The translations under genes were made by a program, and so were the position numbers. The notes below the pieces were generated by a model that was given only the letters and a program-made list of their open reading frames with translations, searched no databases and was not told the origin of the DNA. This document shows positions 14,149-26,667 of a DNA stretch of 64,000 nt, one piece after another. This DNA is from Abelmoschus esculentus. Its lineage: Eukaryota; Streptophyta; Magnoliopsida; Malvales; Malvaceae. Position 1 is the stretch's first letter; every line of letters begins with the position of its first letter. The stretch spans positions 3,045,501-3,109,500 of the forward strand of contig JAUCBN010000023.1 of assembly GCA_035048815.1 (NCBI GenBank), given 5' to 3'.

Positions 14149-15840
14149 GTGGCGCTGCGATCGCCTTTGAGGAGCCAACTTTTAAGATCTATAAACCAAC
14201 CTACCACAGAAACGCAAACAAAAAAACTCCAAAATCAAACTTATATGTGAAATAACAGTAACGATAAAACAAATAAAAAAAATAACAGAATTTCACTTAC
14301 AGGGGAGTAACAGAATCCGAATTCGAAGAAGAACATAGAAGTAAACTTCCAAAAATTCGATTTCCAGTGCCCGGCGCAATTCTTTTAACCCTACCAAAAA
14401 AAATCACTCAAACTTCAAGCATTCAAAACACTACAAAGAGAAAAAATAACAAAAAAAATACAAAATTACCAGAAAATAATAGAAAACCACGAAGATTCAA
14501 GATCTGAGATCAGATCTGAAACAGAAGAAAAAAATTATGAAAAAAAGGCAGAAACAGTGATTCAATTTGCTTGAACGGTGGCTCCGATTTACTTTTCTTT
14601 AATTTTCTGAATAAAATTGAAAATAAAAATGGATGAGAAATGAAATGAACGAGCAAGAATTGGGATTTTTTGTTTAAATGATCCGTATAGTTTTGTGATT
14701 TGGATTTGTTTGTTTTGGTCAGTGTATTTTCAAAATTATTGGAAGCAGTGTTGAAGTTGTTCGAAGGACTTAAAGCCCTGATTTCGCCTTGAGTTTCTCT
14801 TTATCTTGGTCTTTTCGTGACAAAAATGCCCTTAATCGTTTGGGTATTTTTTATAATTTATTAATATAAATTTAAATTATTTATTTATTTATTTATTACG
14901 TCGGATATTAATTATATTTTTAAGATAATTACGTGACACATTGACGGTAAAAAAATAAAAATATATATAATCTTTTTAGTTTTAGAATTTAGGTTTTAAT
15001 TTAAAGTATATAGTTTAAGATTTTAAATATACGAATTTTGAATTTAGGATTTAAAATTTTTTTTAATAGGGTAAAAAATAAATTTTAAAAGTAAAAGGGT
15101 TAAATTAAAAATAATATTTTTAATGTATCATAACATTAAATTAACTAAAACTAATAGTTTCACAAAATATAAAATAACACGTGTGACCAAAATATTAATT
15201 TTTTAAAATTGGTGAGCAAAAGTGAACACTTATGAAACGAAAATGATCATTGCGATAATTTATCCAAATATGAAAATTAAAATTCTTTAAACCAATAAGT
15301 TTAATGCAACAATGTTTATGTATTTTAACAATTTTATATATTTAAATAAATATATAAATTATCTAAAAATATTTTTTAAACAGTCTAAATATATTTAATG
15401 TAGTATTTATTTATATAGATTCTTAATTTTTTATTAAAAAAATTATGTATTTTAAAATAAATATTATCTATTTTTCGTTAAAATTATTTATCGATTCAAT
15501 TACCTTACAATATCTCAAAATATATGTTATTGTTGAATTTGTATATTATTTATTAATGTCGTGAGTTTAATATATTGGTTTGGACAGTTATTGTGTAATT
15601 AATTTTAAAGTAATTATGTATAGTTATACAATTGTGTGGGTTTGGACAATCATTGTATTTGTAGGTTCAACCATTAACTTTAAAATTGGTGTACTTACCC
15701 ATGTAATTGCATTTTTTATTTTTTAATTAATATTATATCAAATTTGAATTTATATAATTATATAATTATAATTTAAACTATAAAATATAATATAAAAAAT
15801 TATAACATAATCGTATTATATCATTTAAATATGTATAAAG

Positions 15841-16010
15841 AAGCACCACCCATCTAACTTTATCGGTTAAAGGAACGATTATTGTTCATGAAGGTCACGG
15901 GTTTGAGCACCAATAATGTCAGCACAGTGTTTGAGCGATGAATGTCTAATAATTAAGAGTATACTCTAAAATATATACTACTACTGTAACCACTGTAGCT
16001 GAATCAAATA
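15841..16010 (+). mobile_element. SINE-like repeat, copy 1
   Basis: This copy reads CATCTAACTTTATCGG, then GGTCACGGGTTTGAGCACC, TGAGCGATGAATGT, and ends TACTACTGTAACCACTGTAGCTGAAT. The order of an A-box-like and a B-box-like element (GGGTTTGAGC, compare consensus GGTTCGANNCC) suggests a tRNA-derived SINE. Related copies are at 16628-16790 and, inverted, at 21726-21895. Confidence 0.5.
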
Positions 16011-16627
16011 TATATAAAGAATTATAATTTCAAAAAATCCTATAAAAATTATGACAGGGTTTGCTTGTTTTGTTTTTTCAAAGTAGGGTTCTTCTCGTTT
16101 CATTTTTTGAACTAGTGTATTTGTTACGGTACTAAAAAAATTAGATTCAACTAAATTAAACAATAAATTAAAAAAATACCCTTAAAGATGGTTTAAGAGG
16201 GTTCTGATTTTATGCATTTTGAAGAACTTTGAGGTGAAAACATTATCTGATTTTTAAAATACCGTAACAAATATAATATTTGAAGAATTAAAATGATCAA
16301 GATTATATTTTAAAAAACAAAAATTATATTTGAATAAAAATTTCATTATATTTCTTTTGAATTACACTTACATATTGTTATTAAATAATAATTATACTTT
16401 TACATAATTAATTACATCATATTAAAATCTAAATACTCCCTTAGTGTGACCAATCATGATGATTGAGTATTATAAAATGAGAGTAGGCAATGATGATGAC
16501 AACATTGTCAACTTAAAGAAGTAATTAACTACAAGTTTGTATTTTAGAAAGTGGAGTGTTATAGGAAACACTTGATTTTTAACCTTACGCAATTATTAGT
16601 GTCTTGGTGGAAGCACTTAAAAAAAAA

Positions 16628-16790
16628 CACGAACCATCTAGCTTCATCGGTAAATGAACGGTTGTTATTCCTAAAGGTTATGGGTTCGAACACCAATGCT
16701 GTCAGCAAATTGAGCGATCAATGTTGAAAGGTTGAGAATATACTTTGAAACAGATATTACTAACCACTTTAGTTGAATAAAAAAAATTCT
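16628..16790 (+). mobile_element. SINE-like repeat, copy 2
   Basis: This is the best preserved member of the family. It has CATCTAGCTTCATCGG as a possible A box and GGTTATGGGTTCGAACACC as a good B box, followed by ATTGAGCGATCAATGTTG and a tail with CAGATATTACTAACCACTTTAGTTGAAT. The pol III boxes fit a tRNA-derived SINE. A target duplication was not identified. Confidence 0.55.
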
Positions 16791-17189
16791 CAACATTATT
16801 TATAAATTTGGATTTTAACTCTATTAATTATTAAAATTCTTTTAAATATTTATGTATTTTACAGAAATGACAATAAAAATATTCATCTATTTCATATTAT
16901 ATGATATAATAATATAGATAAAATTATATTTCATTTTTATTAAAAATAATTTTGTTTTTATGGTGAATAGTGGACGGATGGTGGACGGATATATACGGGG
17001 CAATTAAGGTATTAAACTTGTTATCTATAAATTATTTTTGACGAGTATTACTTTTTGATATTCGTACGCTTACTATCCACTAAACTTATACACTTCTTCC
17101 CCTACCTAGATAGCTAATGTACGAAATTCACAAAATTATAATCGTTTGTTATCTAATGATAATGATCAATGTGAAAGTAGACGGTGACT

Positions 17190-17345
17190 ATCAGGGACGG
17201 AGTCATGATTTGAGGTTGAGGAGGTAAAATATAAATATTTATAAGTAGAGGGTAAATTCATAAAAAAATATCTTTTTAAAAAAATAAATAAAAAAACAAA
17301 AATAAAAAAAAAAATCTTCGGAGTGGGACAATCTACGCTATATAA
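17190..17345. repeat. Short dispersed repeat (GGGACGGAGTCATGATTTG)
   Basis: The phrase AGGGACGGAGTCATGATTTG, followed by an A-rich stretch with ATCCATAAAAAAATAT-like sequence and a GTGGGACAATCTAC or GGGGATTGTCC end, occurs here and again at 26668-26810. A weaker relative may start near 555 (GGGACGGAACTACATTG). It is probably a fragment of a dispersed element or LTR. Confidence 0.45.
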
Positions 17346-17602
17346 TTTTGTCCCGGCGACCATATGCATAAAATTTATTAATTTAATAATTTTGTTAGTA
17401 AAAAACGATTAAAGGATGGGATTAATGCAATTCAAGAATTTAAAGGCTAAATTATTAAATTAAAAACAATTATTGATTTTAAAAGATAACAAAAACTTAA
17501 TCGATGGAATTAAAAAAAGCAAAATTTCTTATTTTGGATTACTACACGGGAAAATTTACCTTGAAATAAATTTTTAGACTTATAACAGAAAATTAATTCT
17601 TA

Positions 17603-18383
17603 GGTTTAAGGGTTTAATAAGCCCTTAAACTTTTACAAAAAAATCAATTAAGCCCTTAAATTTTTTTTCAACCAATAAAGCCTTCAAACTTACTAAAAAA
17701 TTAATTTAGCCCTTAAACTGTTGTAAAAAATCAATTAAGCCCTTAAACTTTTATTGCATTCAATTAAACCCTCAAACTCAAGAAAAAAAAAATCAATTTG
17801 GCCCTTTGATCAACTATGACCGTTAACTTTAATATATTTTTTTAAAATTGACATTTGTTGCGACAAGATAATGCCTCTTATCGTTTTTAAGAAATTTTAA
17901 ATTTTAAAAAAATATAAAAAATTTAAAAACTTTATAAAAAAAACTTGAAAAATTTTAAATTATTTTAAAATATAAAAATATTTTTTATAATGGTAAAGTG
18001 ATGTTTAATATTTTTATTTTTTATTTTTAATCTTTCTAAAAAATATTATTTATTATTTTAAATTAAATTTCAAAATTATTTTTTATATTTTAAAAATATT
18101 TTTTCATGATTTTTATATAATTTTAAAAAATAAATTTAAAAATTTCTACAAACGAGAAAGTAGTGTTATAAAAATTTTAAAAAAAAGTTAAAAGTTAACT
18201 ATTAAAGTTGGTAAAAGGGTCAAATTGATTTTTTCTTGAGTTTGAGAGTTTAATTTGGTGTTAAGAAAGTTTAAGGGCTGAATTGATTTTTTTTTAGTTT
18301 GAGGGCTTATTTGAGTGTAAAAAAATTTAAGGACTTAATTGATTTGTTTGCAAAAATTTAAGAGCTTATCAGACCCTTAAGCC
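17603..18383. mobile_element. Foldback / non-autonomous Mutator-like element with 9-bp target duplication
   Basis: The element begins GGTTTAAGGGTTTAATAAGC and ends GCTTATCAGACCCTTAAGCC, which are inverted copies. The inverted similarity continues for roughly 240 bases on each side, with repeated AAGCCCTTAAACTTTT and TTTGAGGGCTTA phrases, and the arms flank an A+T-rich core. A perfect 9-bp direct repeat, TAATTCTTA, lies immediately outside both ends (17594-17602 and 18384-18392). Long terminal inverted repeats plus a 9-bp duplication are hallmarks of Mutator-like elements. No transposase frame is present, so it would move only with help from another element. Confidence 0.75.
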
Positions 18384-19029
18384 TAATTCTTATGATAACT
18401 CCAACTCTTGTCTTCGCTTACAATAAGTACAATTATAAGCCAAAACATATATATATATATTTAAAAAAATCTACATTGAACTTTACTAGAATTTTTAGAT
18501 TTTAAGCGGCGGTAAGAGTTAAATAAAAAATGTGATACAAATATTATATAAAATATTTAAAATTTTATTAAAAATTCATAATAATAAAAGACATTATAAA
18601 GTTTTAAATATAATAGAGGGACTAAAATATTATTTTTTATAGTATATGGACTAAATGAGCTTTTGTTTATAGTACAAAGACTTTTAATATAATTTAACCG
18701 TTTAGGACTTCTTTTGTACATAAGCCGAATTTCTAAATAATTAATATAAAAGTAAATATTCTAAACATAGGAAAAAAAGATTATATGAATCTCTTAAGGA
18801 ACTTAGGTTAGACAAGTTTTAATAAAATTAGAAACTTATATTTTGGGTTGGATTGAGTTTTGATAAATATAGATTTTATTAGATATATAAGTTATTTGAA
18901 GTTTTTATTTTAAAAAATAAAGTATTTGAATTTTATTTTGAAATCTAGGTCAAAAACTAACCTATAATACAAGTAGAAAAATATTATTCGTAAATGACGA
19001 TTTGGGAGGAGAACGTCACTTATAAGTAG

Positions 19030-19328
19030 CATTCTCTATTTTGAGTCCCAAAGAACATCACTACACTCTTGAAAACAACATTTTCTGCCTCCCCATGGAT
19101 TTTTCTCACCATCCAAACAGATATAGGCATCTTTAGCGCATGATACACCCTTGTCCGGCTCTGAAAGCTGCCTCGAAAGAAGTTCAGATGTGTCGGAACA
19201 TGAACATCCGACGATGAAAATGGCAGCAAACTCCGTTGCCTTGTTCCGACAGCAATGCCATTGTTGGTTTCGATCGAAACCAGGACGACGATGATGATAA
19301 TAAGGGGAAATGAATTTGCAGAAAACAT
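19030..19328 (-). pseudogene. Broken STIG1-like cysteine-rich secreted peptide gene
   Basis: From the ATG at 19328 the frame begins with a hydrophobic leader (MFSANSFPLIIIIVVLVSIE) that looks like a signal peptide. Around 19190 the similarity shifts to another frame, which reads SEPDKGVSCAKDAYIC, then LDGEKNPWGGRKCCFQEC and SDVLWDSK before a TAG. The cysteine spacing C-x6-C-x12-CC-x3-C matches the first half of the STIG1 (stigma-specific) domain, whose members are small secreted proteins of flowers and other tissues. The second half of the domain (the usual NCG.CG region and final CC) is missing. A frameshift plus a 3' truncation makes this a likely pseudogene. A missed intron at the frame change is a less likely alternative. 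Confidence 0.65.
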
Positions 19329-19586
19329 AGGAAAGTTTTCATGGAAAGTTTGTTTGAGATTTTACTTATGAACTTTATCAACTGAGACAATGAAGTTTTT
19401 ACTGAATTTTTAGGCTAAAATATTTCTTTAAAAGCCCTTGAACTTTTTTCATTTTCTAAATATGCCTCCATACTTTTGATTGTTCTCAAACTAGCATTTA
19501 TTTAGATATAAACCGAAGATTCGAGCTTATTTGGATACAAATTAAAGACCATAAACTGAAGATTCGAGCTTGCTGACAGTTACATC

Positions 19587-19826
19587 ATGTGTTTCTGTCA
19601 TATTTTTCGAGAGTCGAATAATTCGATTGTTGCTCTTGCGAAAGGGGTGGTGTCTTGTTGCCTTCAGACTTATTTCATAGTACGATTTTGTTCGATTTCT
19701 TGTCTGATAGATTTGTTTGGGTGTCTTTTCCTTTGTCTTTATAGTTTTGGGACGATCTTAGTACTTGTTCTATTTTGGGATTTCATGGTTCTTCCATGTT
19801 TTAATAATAATCCTTTTGGTGATTAA
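19587..19826 (+). pseudogene. Possible RNase H-like fragment of a retroelement
   Basis: The start of this 79-codon frame, CHIFRESNNSIVALAKGVVSC, resembles the C-terminal end of plant retroelement RNase H domains (pattern ..REAN..ADALAK..), and the hydrophobic remainder could be downstream read-through. The match is short and I cannot confirm it by search. It could equally be a chance frame. Confidence 0.3.
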
Positions 19827-20514
19827 AAAAATTAAAGTATAAGGGTTAATTTAGATAAAATAGTAAAGTTTGAGGTCTTTGTATTAATTTAACCAAAACT
19901 TTTAATATGAATTTTACGTAAAGGATTAACCTAATATGTTTGAAACAATTAGGGGAGGTTGAGGCATGAAATAGACTTTGAATGTGACATGGCAATTTTT
20001 TAATTTACAGAAATTACTAGTTTGATTAGTTTTATATCCTTAGTCAATCAGAATCTTTCAACAAATCATTTTTTTTATTTTCCCAAAACTTAATCTATTT
20101 GTGATTTAAAAAATAAGAAATTATCGTGAATATAAAGGAATTAATTTTTTTTTATCATTTTTTATGTTTTTTTATGCAACTGTACTAAAAAAATTAAATC
20201 TTGAGTAGTAATTTTAAATTTTTAATCATAAATTTTTAACTTTAAAAAAATACTATACATAAAATCTAATCATATACCTAATGACGGAATCAATTACCCT
20301 ATCTACTCCCGAAGATTTTTTTTATCTTTGTCTTCTATTTAAATTTTTAAAAATTTTAATTTATTTATAAATCTAATCCACACGCATTTTTCAAGCATTT
20401 ATATTTTTTTTTAACCCTAAATCCTAACCCATCTCTGTTTATACCTTAACCTTAAATCTTAAACTCTAATTTTTTAGTATTAAACACAAATGGAGATATG
20501 GATTGGCATTTTAA

Positions 20515-20820
20515 CTTGCCCAATCGGGTCAGATTTTTTGTTGAAAAATCGGGTTCAGGTGGTTTTTTAAAGTAGCATCGCGTCGAGTCGGGTTTGAGTT
20601 TATGATATAAAATATCCGATCCGACCCGACCTGGGACTAAATATATTTTTTATAATTAGATCCTTAAAATTATTTTTTTATTTATAATTTAATCCTTATA
20701 ATTATTTTTTACAATTTAATCCCTAAATTTATTTTTCTATAGGTCGAATCGGGTTTAAGGTAATTATGTTCGAGTCAAGTTCAGGTGAACCGAAAATTCG
20801 ATCCAACTCGTACCCATATT
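20515..20820 (+). repeat. Dispersed GGGTCGGGT repeat, copy 1
   Basis: The block holds TCGGGTTCAGG, TCGAGTCGGGTTTGAG and ATATCCGATCCGACCCGACC, separated by degenerate TTTATAATTTAATCCTTA units. Related blocks are at 42775-43200 (inverted) and 55925-56620 (internally duplicated). No coding capacity was seen. Confidence 0.55.
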
Positions 20821-21725
20821 TAGAGACATAAAAAACAAACGATTTCTACTAACACGATCGACATGTACTCTCTGAACTTTGGGGGTTTATTTATTTTTAA
20901 AGTTCCTATTTATTTTAGGATGGATTATAAATTTGGTCACTTTTGTTTTATTTTTTCTCGTTCTGATCACTGATTTTAAAAATCATGGCACATTAAAAAA
21001 TGGTTATTTTCTAATTTAGACAAAATATATATGTAGTACTTTTATCAATATTTTAACTATAATTCTAAAAATTTACTCCTTGCTCTACTTTTATCATCTC
21101 TTATGAGTCAAATTATTGTGAGTTAATAAAATAGTCACCAAAATGTAACAAATCAATCATATAAGTGACAAAAACGTAAAGTTTTTAAAATCAATGGTTA
21201 AACTACACAAAATTAAAATAAAAGTGATCAATCTAATAATTTATCCTTTATTTTAAAAACTAGATTAATTAAGTCCAGGCCCTCTCTAACCTTTTGGATT
21301 TATATGCTTTTATGGAGTTATTAATGTTGAAATTAGCAAAATTAAGTTTTGCCCTCAATTTAGATACATTTATATTTTCATGTACTTATTAGTTTTTTTA
21401 ACACGTAAAATTGATCTTTATTTAATAAATAAATATCTTACGATCGATTGATTTAGTGAGATGAAGTGTTAGATTCTTAAGCAATATCACGAGTTTGAAT
21501 TTTGATATCGTGAATCGATAAATCAGATTGAGAGAGTCCTTATAATAGACATTTATAAAATTCAATCTGAATTAATTGATTAATGAATCAAATACCAACC
21601 AACAATCAAAATTTGTTTTTTCTGTCAAGAAATGAGTCGGATACCAACCAACACTCAATTATTCGCAGTTATTGTTTACGCTGCAATTCATTTTTTTATC
21701 TTGTTTGACCATTCGTCTCATCTTG

Positions 21726-21895
21726 TGAATATTTGAATCAGCTATGGTGATTATAGTAATATCTGTTCTAGAGTATAATCTCAATTATTAGACATCCGTC
21801 GCTCAATTATTATATTAATATTATTAGTGTTCGGACCCGTAATATTTGAAAACAATAACCGTCCTTTAACCTCTAAAATTAGATAGTTTATGCTC
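21726..21895 (-). mobile_element. SINE-like repeat, copy 3 (inverted)
   Basis: The reverse complement reads GGTTATTGTTTTC, then ATTACGGGTCCGAACAC, TTGAGCGACGGATGTC, and ends TACTATAATCACCATAGCTGATTC. This parallels the copies at 15841 and 16628. The B-box-like GGGTCCGAAC is retained. Confidence 0.5.
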
Positions 21896-22093
21896 ATCTC
21901 GTAAATATCGAGTCAACGAATATGGAGTTGAGTTATATTGCTGGTAACAAAACATCATTATAACACCCATTTCATCATTTTTTTTTCAACCGCAAAAAAC
22001 ACCAAGCATGCTACACACAACAATTTATCATATTCACACTTATAAAATTCATGGCAATATCTTAATTTCCGACAAATAAGAATTTAAAATATT

Positions 22094-22290
22094 ATTAGAT
22101 GAATATTATTTATCATGTTATTCGTGATTTTAATTAATCAGATTCGTTCATTTTACTTTTTAAGGTGAATCATCACTTATTTTTTACATGTAATTAGAGA
22201 GTGAATAGTTATTAAGTAATTATTTTGAAATGAACGAGACGAGATAGATTAATTGAATCACGATGACGTGATGAACATAATTCATCTAAT
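22094..22290. mobile_element. MITE-like hairpin, copy 1
   Basis: The left end ATTAGATGAATATTATTTAT is inverted at the right end (ATAATTCATCTAAT), and the arms stay similar inward for about 60 bases, including CATGTTATTCGTGATT against AATCACGATGACGTGATG. Its interior (GTGAATCATCACTTATTTTT, then ACATGTAATTAGAGAGTGAA) matches the element at 57243-57466, so both belong to one family. Confidence 0.6.
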
Positions 22291-22963
22291 AGTTTCTCTA
22301 AAATTTAGGTTTAAAGACAAAACATAAATGTTAAAAAAATCAAAATACAATACAAATTTAAAACAACACTAAAACCTGTTAGAGTACACTATATCAAATA
22401 TCATTAAAGTTTAATATCGATTAAATTTAATTATATTATTAAAAAAATATTATTATTTTTATATTATTTTTTTTCAAATTTTAATTATTTCACTATATGT
22501 TAAAATCTTTTTATCAGATGTACGTAGAGTAAAGAGGGACAAGCATCCTTTCAAATTTTCTCCCCTTATTTAAAATAAAAAATATTTATTTTTAAATTTA
22601 TTCTTAATTTTTAAATATATTTAACCCCTCGACCTCAAATCTTAATTTCGTTCCTACATACAAACCGTTAAAATCTACCCATATCATCTATATTAATGTT
22701 CCAAATGCTGTTTCAAAAAAAAATGTTCCAAATGCATTCTTAATGCAATGAGTAAACGGGCTCAGTCTTCGTTAACTAACAAAAAGCCCAAATGCATCCC
22801 CAAGCAGTGCTGGGTCTGGATCGATTGACAAGGAAGCCGCCATTGTTAATGCACTGTTTTTTAGGGTTAAATCTCACAATCCCTAGCCACTAGTAAGGTT
22901 GCGTTCATCTATCTGCGGGAAAACTAATCAAAAGACTCTCAAGTAACTCTTTATTCCAATCAG

Positions 22964-23587
22964 GTTCGTTTGATTGTTTCGTTTTTTTCTCCTGATTTTT
23001 TGCTCTAATATTTATGATCTTATTATAATAAATCTTGTGTTGATGGTTGCTGTTTTTGTCAGCCTGTTCTTAAAATTTCATTGCTGGCTGTCATTTCTTC
23101 AATTTTTGTTCTGTTTATGGGATAATTTATGTTTATACTGTGTCTGAAGGTTCAAGTTTAAGGATTGAAAATTTTGAGCTTATGGGTTTTTTGGATTTAG
23201 GGTTTCTGGTCATTGAATTAAGAACTTAATCAATCAACGTTGATCGGGTTTTAGGTTTTGGGCAGTGAATTGAGAATTTAATTAATCGGGGTTTATTGGA
23301 TTTAGGTTTTTGGGTAGTGAATTAGGGATTTAATTAATCTGGGTTTGTTTGATTTAGACTTCTTGTGAAGTGAGTTATGTTCTTAGGTAACCAGAATTCT
23401 ATCCCAGTCCAAACTCTGCTTTCTGTCGTGTTTTGGCTAAACTTTTAAGTTTTTCGTTCTGTGGCATAGACTTCAATTTGATTTCTCGGGGTTGCTTAAT
23501 TGCTAGATTGCTATAATTAGATACTATTTTACTTCTACATTTAGTGAAATGATTTTGTTTCTGGGATATGTTCTCGTTATAGTTCAG
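22964..23587 (+). other. Predicted 5'UTR intron of eIF2 gamma
   Basis: A CAG|GTTCGT donor at 22964 and a TATAGTTCAG acceptor ending at 23587 bracket a T-rich stretch upstream of the start codon. Leader introns of this size are common in plant translation-factor genes and often raise expression. The placement is by eye only. Confidence 0.5.
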
Positions 23588-23623
23588 CTTGAAGCAGAAA
23601 GAGCATTATCAGGAGCAACAAAA

Positions 23624-26360
23624 ATGTCAAAGAAAGGTCTGATGGAGCAAGACTTAAGTAAACTGGATGTAACTAAGTTGCATCCACTCTCCCCTGAAGT
23701 TATATCTCGCCAGGCTACTATAAATATTGGTAGTACTTGAATTCCTTTGTGATGAAGCTACTTGTTACATGTATCATTTTGTTTCAATCTCCTAGTTGTT
23801 ATTTCCAGAGGCTTTATTGAACAATGTTTTGATTCAAATGTCAATTTTCAGGCACCATAGGGCATGTCGCACATGGGAAGTCAACAGTTGTGAAAGCAAT
23901 ATCTGGGGTTCAGGTGATTATTTTTAATGAGTGATATTGAACTAGGATATGCTAACTTACCTTTTGAGAGCTTGCTTAGCAATTTGTGCCTTGAGTTTGC
24001 ATGGTAATAAACTAATATGTCCCTTCTGTATGGTGACTAGTGCTGTTGCCGTTGAATTTAAACATAACTTGGCTCTGTGTGCTTTGTCCCTTTGTTGTAG
24101 ACTGTTCGTTTTAAGAACGAATTGGAGCGTAACATCACTATAAAGCTTGGATATGCAAATGCAAAGATATACAAATGTGAAGATGAACGATGCCCTCGTC
24201 CTATGTGCTACAAGTAGGTTGATATCCAGCGATTGTTTTCTTAGTCTATTTAATGAGGTGTTTAAAAAACTGCACTGTATTGGTCGTGCAAACTGTGAAT
24301 CGGTGGCGTCTCTGGTCCAGTATATATCATCAAGTTGCTTTGTTTTCGAACCGACTAAACACCAGTTGAATTGGTCAAAAACCAGCTAAGAAACTGTCCT
24401 AAAAACTGGTTTTAAACCTTATTTTATTCTTAAATAAAAATGTTATCATGTTTTTTTTAACCCTATATACCTTTAGTTTGGCCTCTGGTCTGATTTTTTA
24501 AACATTTATTTAATGAGCATTAATAATAATAACTGCAAATGTGATCCTTTTTTTGGTAGGGCATATGGAAGCGGAAAGGAGGACAGTCCTCTTTGTGATG
24601 TGTCTGGCTTTGAAAACTGTAGGATGAAGTTGCTGAGACATGTATCTTTTGTAGATTGCCCTGTAAGTTTCTAAACTTTGAGGATAGTTCTTTAAGTTTT
24701 CATAATCTCTTGTTTGATTATTCATTACTGTTTCTGTGGTATAAAAGGGATTAGCATATTGCTTTACAGATTTATACAAGTCTTATTTTTGTCGTATTTA
24801 GATTTATCTTTTATCTTCAATTTTCCATCAGGGTCATGATATTCTCATGGCTACTATGCTTAACGGAGCAGCTATCATGGATGGTGCATTACTTCTCATT
24901 GCTGCCAATGAAAGCTGTCCACAACCTCAAACATCTGAGCATCTGGCTGCTGTTGAAATCATGCGACTCCAGCACATTATAATTCTTCAAAACAAGGTTG
25001 ATCTTATTCAAGAGAATGTAGCCATCAATCAACATGAAGCAATTCAGAAATTTATTCAGGTTATTTTCTATAATTTTTTCCCAAAAATAGATGGCTATTT
25101 CATTATTGTTTTTCTTCTGAATCTTTTGCTCAAGATAATTATTTCAGGGTACTGTTGCTGATGGTGCACCGGTGGTGCCAATTTCTGCACAACTAAAATA
25201 TAATATCGATGTTGTGTGTGAGTACATTGTTAAGAAGATCCCTATTCCGGAGAGAAACTTTGTCTCGCCCCCTAACATGATTGTCATCCGATCGTTTGAT
25301 GTCAATAAGCCAGGATTTGAGGTTGATGAGATTAAAGGCGGTGTTGCTGGTGGAAGCATACTCAGGGTATGTATTTATCTGGATGTAGCTGTTGGTCTTT
25401 ATTTGGAATTGGAGATGAATACTAGTATACTACAATCTATACACTTTTTTATTCACTACAAACCCTTATACCATGCCATATTATTTTCTTCTTTCCTGCT
25501 TGTCTTTATCAACTTTTTTTCTAAAAGATAGTTGTTAGAGAATGGATTTAGTGTGATATTCAGTAGATTTGGTTTTGAATTCGTGGTTATTTTGTTAATA
25601 ATTGTTTGTTTCAGGGAGTTTTGAAGGTGAACCAATTTATTGAAGTTCGACCTGGGATTGTTGTTAAGGATGAAAGTGGAAACATCAAATGCACACCCAT
25701 ATATTCCAGAATAGTCTCATTGTATGCTGAACAAAATGAGCTACAATATGCTGTTCCGGGAGGTCTAATTGGTGTTGGAACAACTATGGATCCAACTTTG
25801 ACACGTGCGGATAGGTTGGTGGGTCAAGTCCTCGGGGAGGTTGGGTCCCTCCCAGAAGTTTATGTCGAGCTCGAGGTAGGTGCTAAATTTCTTTAGCAAG
25901 ATGTTTATATGACGCTTCATTTTTCCTGAAATATCTATTTTCAACTTGTATTTGGACATTTAAAGGCTATAAAAATGAATAAACATTTACCGGACAAATA
26001 CCCCCCAAAAGTGCTGACTGTTATCATCTGCCGGATCACTGTGTTCTAATTATGCAGGTGAACTTCTTCCTTCTCCGAAGGCTTCTCGGGGTTAGGACGA
26101 AGGGCTCAGAGAGGCAAGGCAAGGTGTCAAAACTGGCCAAGGGAGAGATCCTAATGTTGAATATCGGGTCCATGTCAACCGGTGCTCGAGTCATAGCCGT
26201 AAAGAATGATTTAGCAAAGCTGCAACTCACGTCCCCTGTATGCACCAGCAAGGGAGAGAAGATTGCACTAAGCCGTCGTGTTGAGAAGCATTGGCGTCTG
26301 ATTGGATGGGGCCAAATCCAAGCTGGAACCACCCTCGAGGTTCCTCCCTGCCCGCTTTGA
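23624..26360 (+). CDS. Translation initiation factor eIF2 subunit gamma
   Basis: Coding exons: 23624-23729, 23852-23913, 24101-24213, 24560-24662, 24832-25059, 25148-25366, 25615-25875 and 26058-26360, giving 464 residues, the usual eukaryotic size. It is the GTP-binding subunit of eIF2, which delivers initiator Met-tRNA to the 40S ribosome in the cytosol. Visible motifs are G1 GHVAHGKST (39-47), a zinc-ribbon-like insert with cysteines at 82, 87, 92 and 106, G3 DCPGH (126-130), G4 NKVD (182-185) and G5 SAQ (217-219). The C-terminal beta-barrel part ends in GWGQIQAGTTLEVPPCPL. The ATG at 23624 gives MSKKGLMEQDLSKLDVTKLHP, the conserved start. The in-frame codons upstream lie in the leader. 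All exon phases agree and nothing is damaged. Confidence 0.97.
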
Positions 26361-26667
26361 GCACTGATAAACAGGTAAACATAAATCAAAACCATCATTT
26401 GAAACGAGGAAGAATCTGATATTATTTATTTTTTGTTTAAAATGTGGGAAGGTCGGCAATATCTTGGTACTATTTTTGTGAGGTGGAGAAGAAAACATTG
26501 TTTTGATAATTTGAGCATTGTGCTACAACTTGACTGTTACTTGCATGGTCTTTTGAGTCTTGTAAACTATGCTGAAACTTGGAACCTTTACTAGGCTATG
26601 TGTTGCTAATTATTTTGGGGATAAAAATCTGTTTGTTTTTTCTTGAAGAATTCATCCCTAATACTGC

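Larger units (their letters stand above)
14149..19019. other. Kinesin-13A 5' flank and repeat-rich intergenic DNA
   Basis: The first 500 bases are the 5'UTR and promoter side of kinesin-13A, including a plausible leader intron at 14201-14300. Beyond about 14800 the DNA is extremely A+T-rich and non-coding. It contains two SINE-like copies (15841-16010, 16628-16790), a short dispersed repeat near 17190-17345, and the 781-bp foldback element at 17603-18383. I saw no supportable exon. Confidence 0.6.
19391..22860. other. Intergenic region, A+T-rich with repeat fragments
   Basis: No intact gene was found. Contents that can be named are a possible RNase H-like scrap at 19587-19826, a GGGTCGGGT-type dispersed repeat (20515-20820), an inverted SINE-like copy (21726-21895) and a MITE-like hairpin (22094-22290). 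The last 150 bases are G+C-richer and lead into the eIF2 gamma promoter and 5'UTR. Confidence 0.55.

Noticed and set aside
14149..14178. Extension of kinesin-13A by ten residues (APQRRSQRH) upstream of MGGQ.
   Set aside because: The codon at 14178 is TTG, not ATG. The family starts at MGGQMQQ, so the ATG at 14148 was chosen.
23549..23623. In-frame upstream ATG of eIF2 gamma (MILFLGYVLV).
   Set aside because: It lies in the predicted leader intron, and the conserved protein begins MSKKGLMEQ at 23624.
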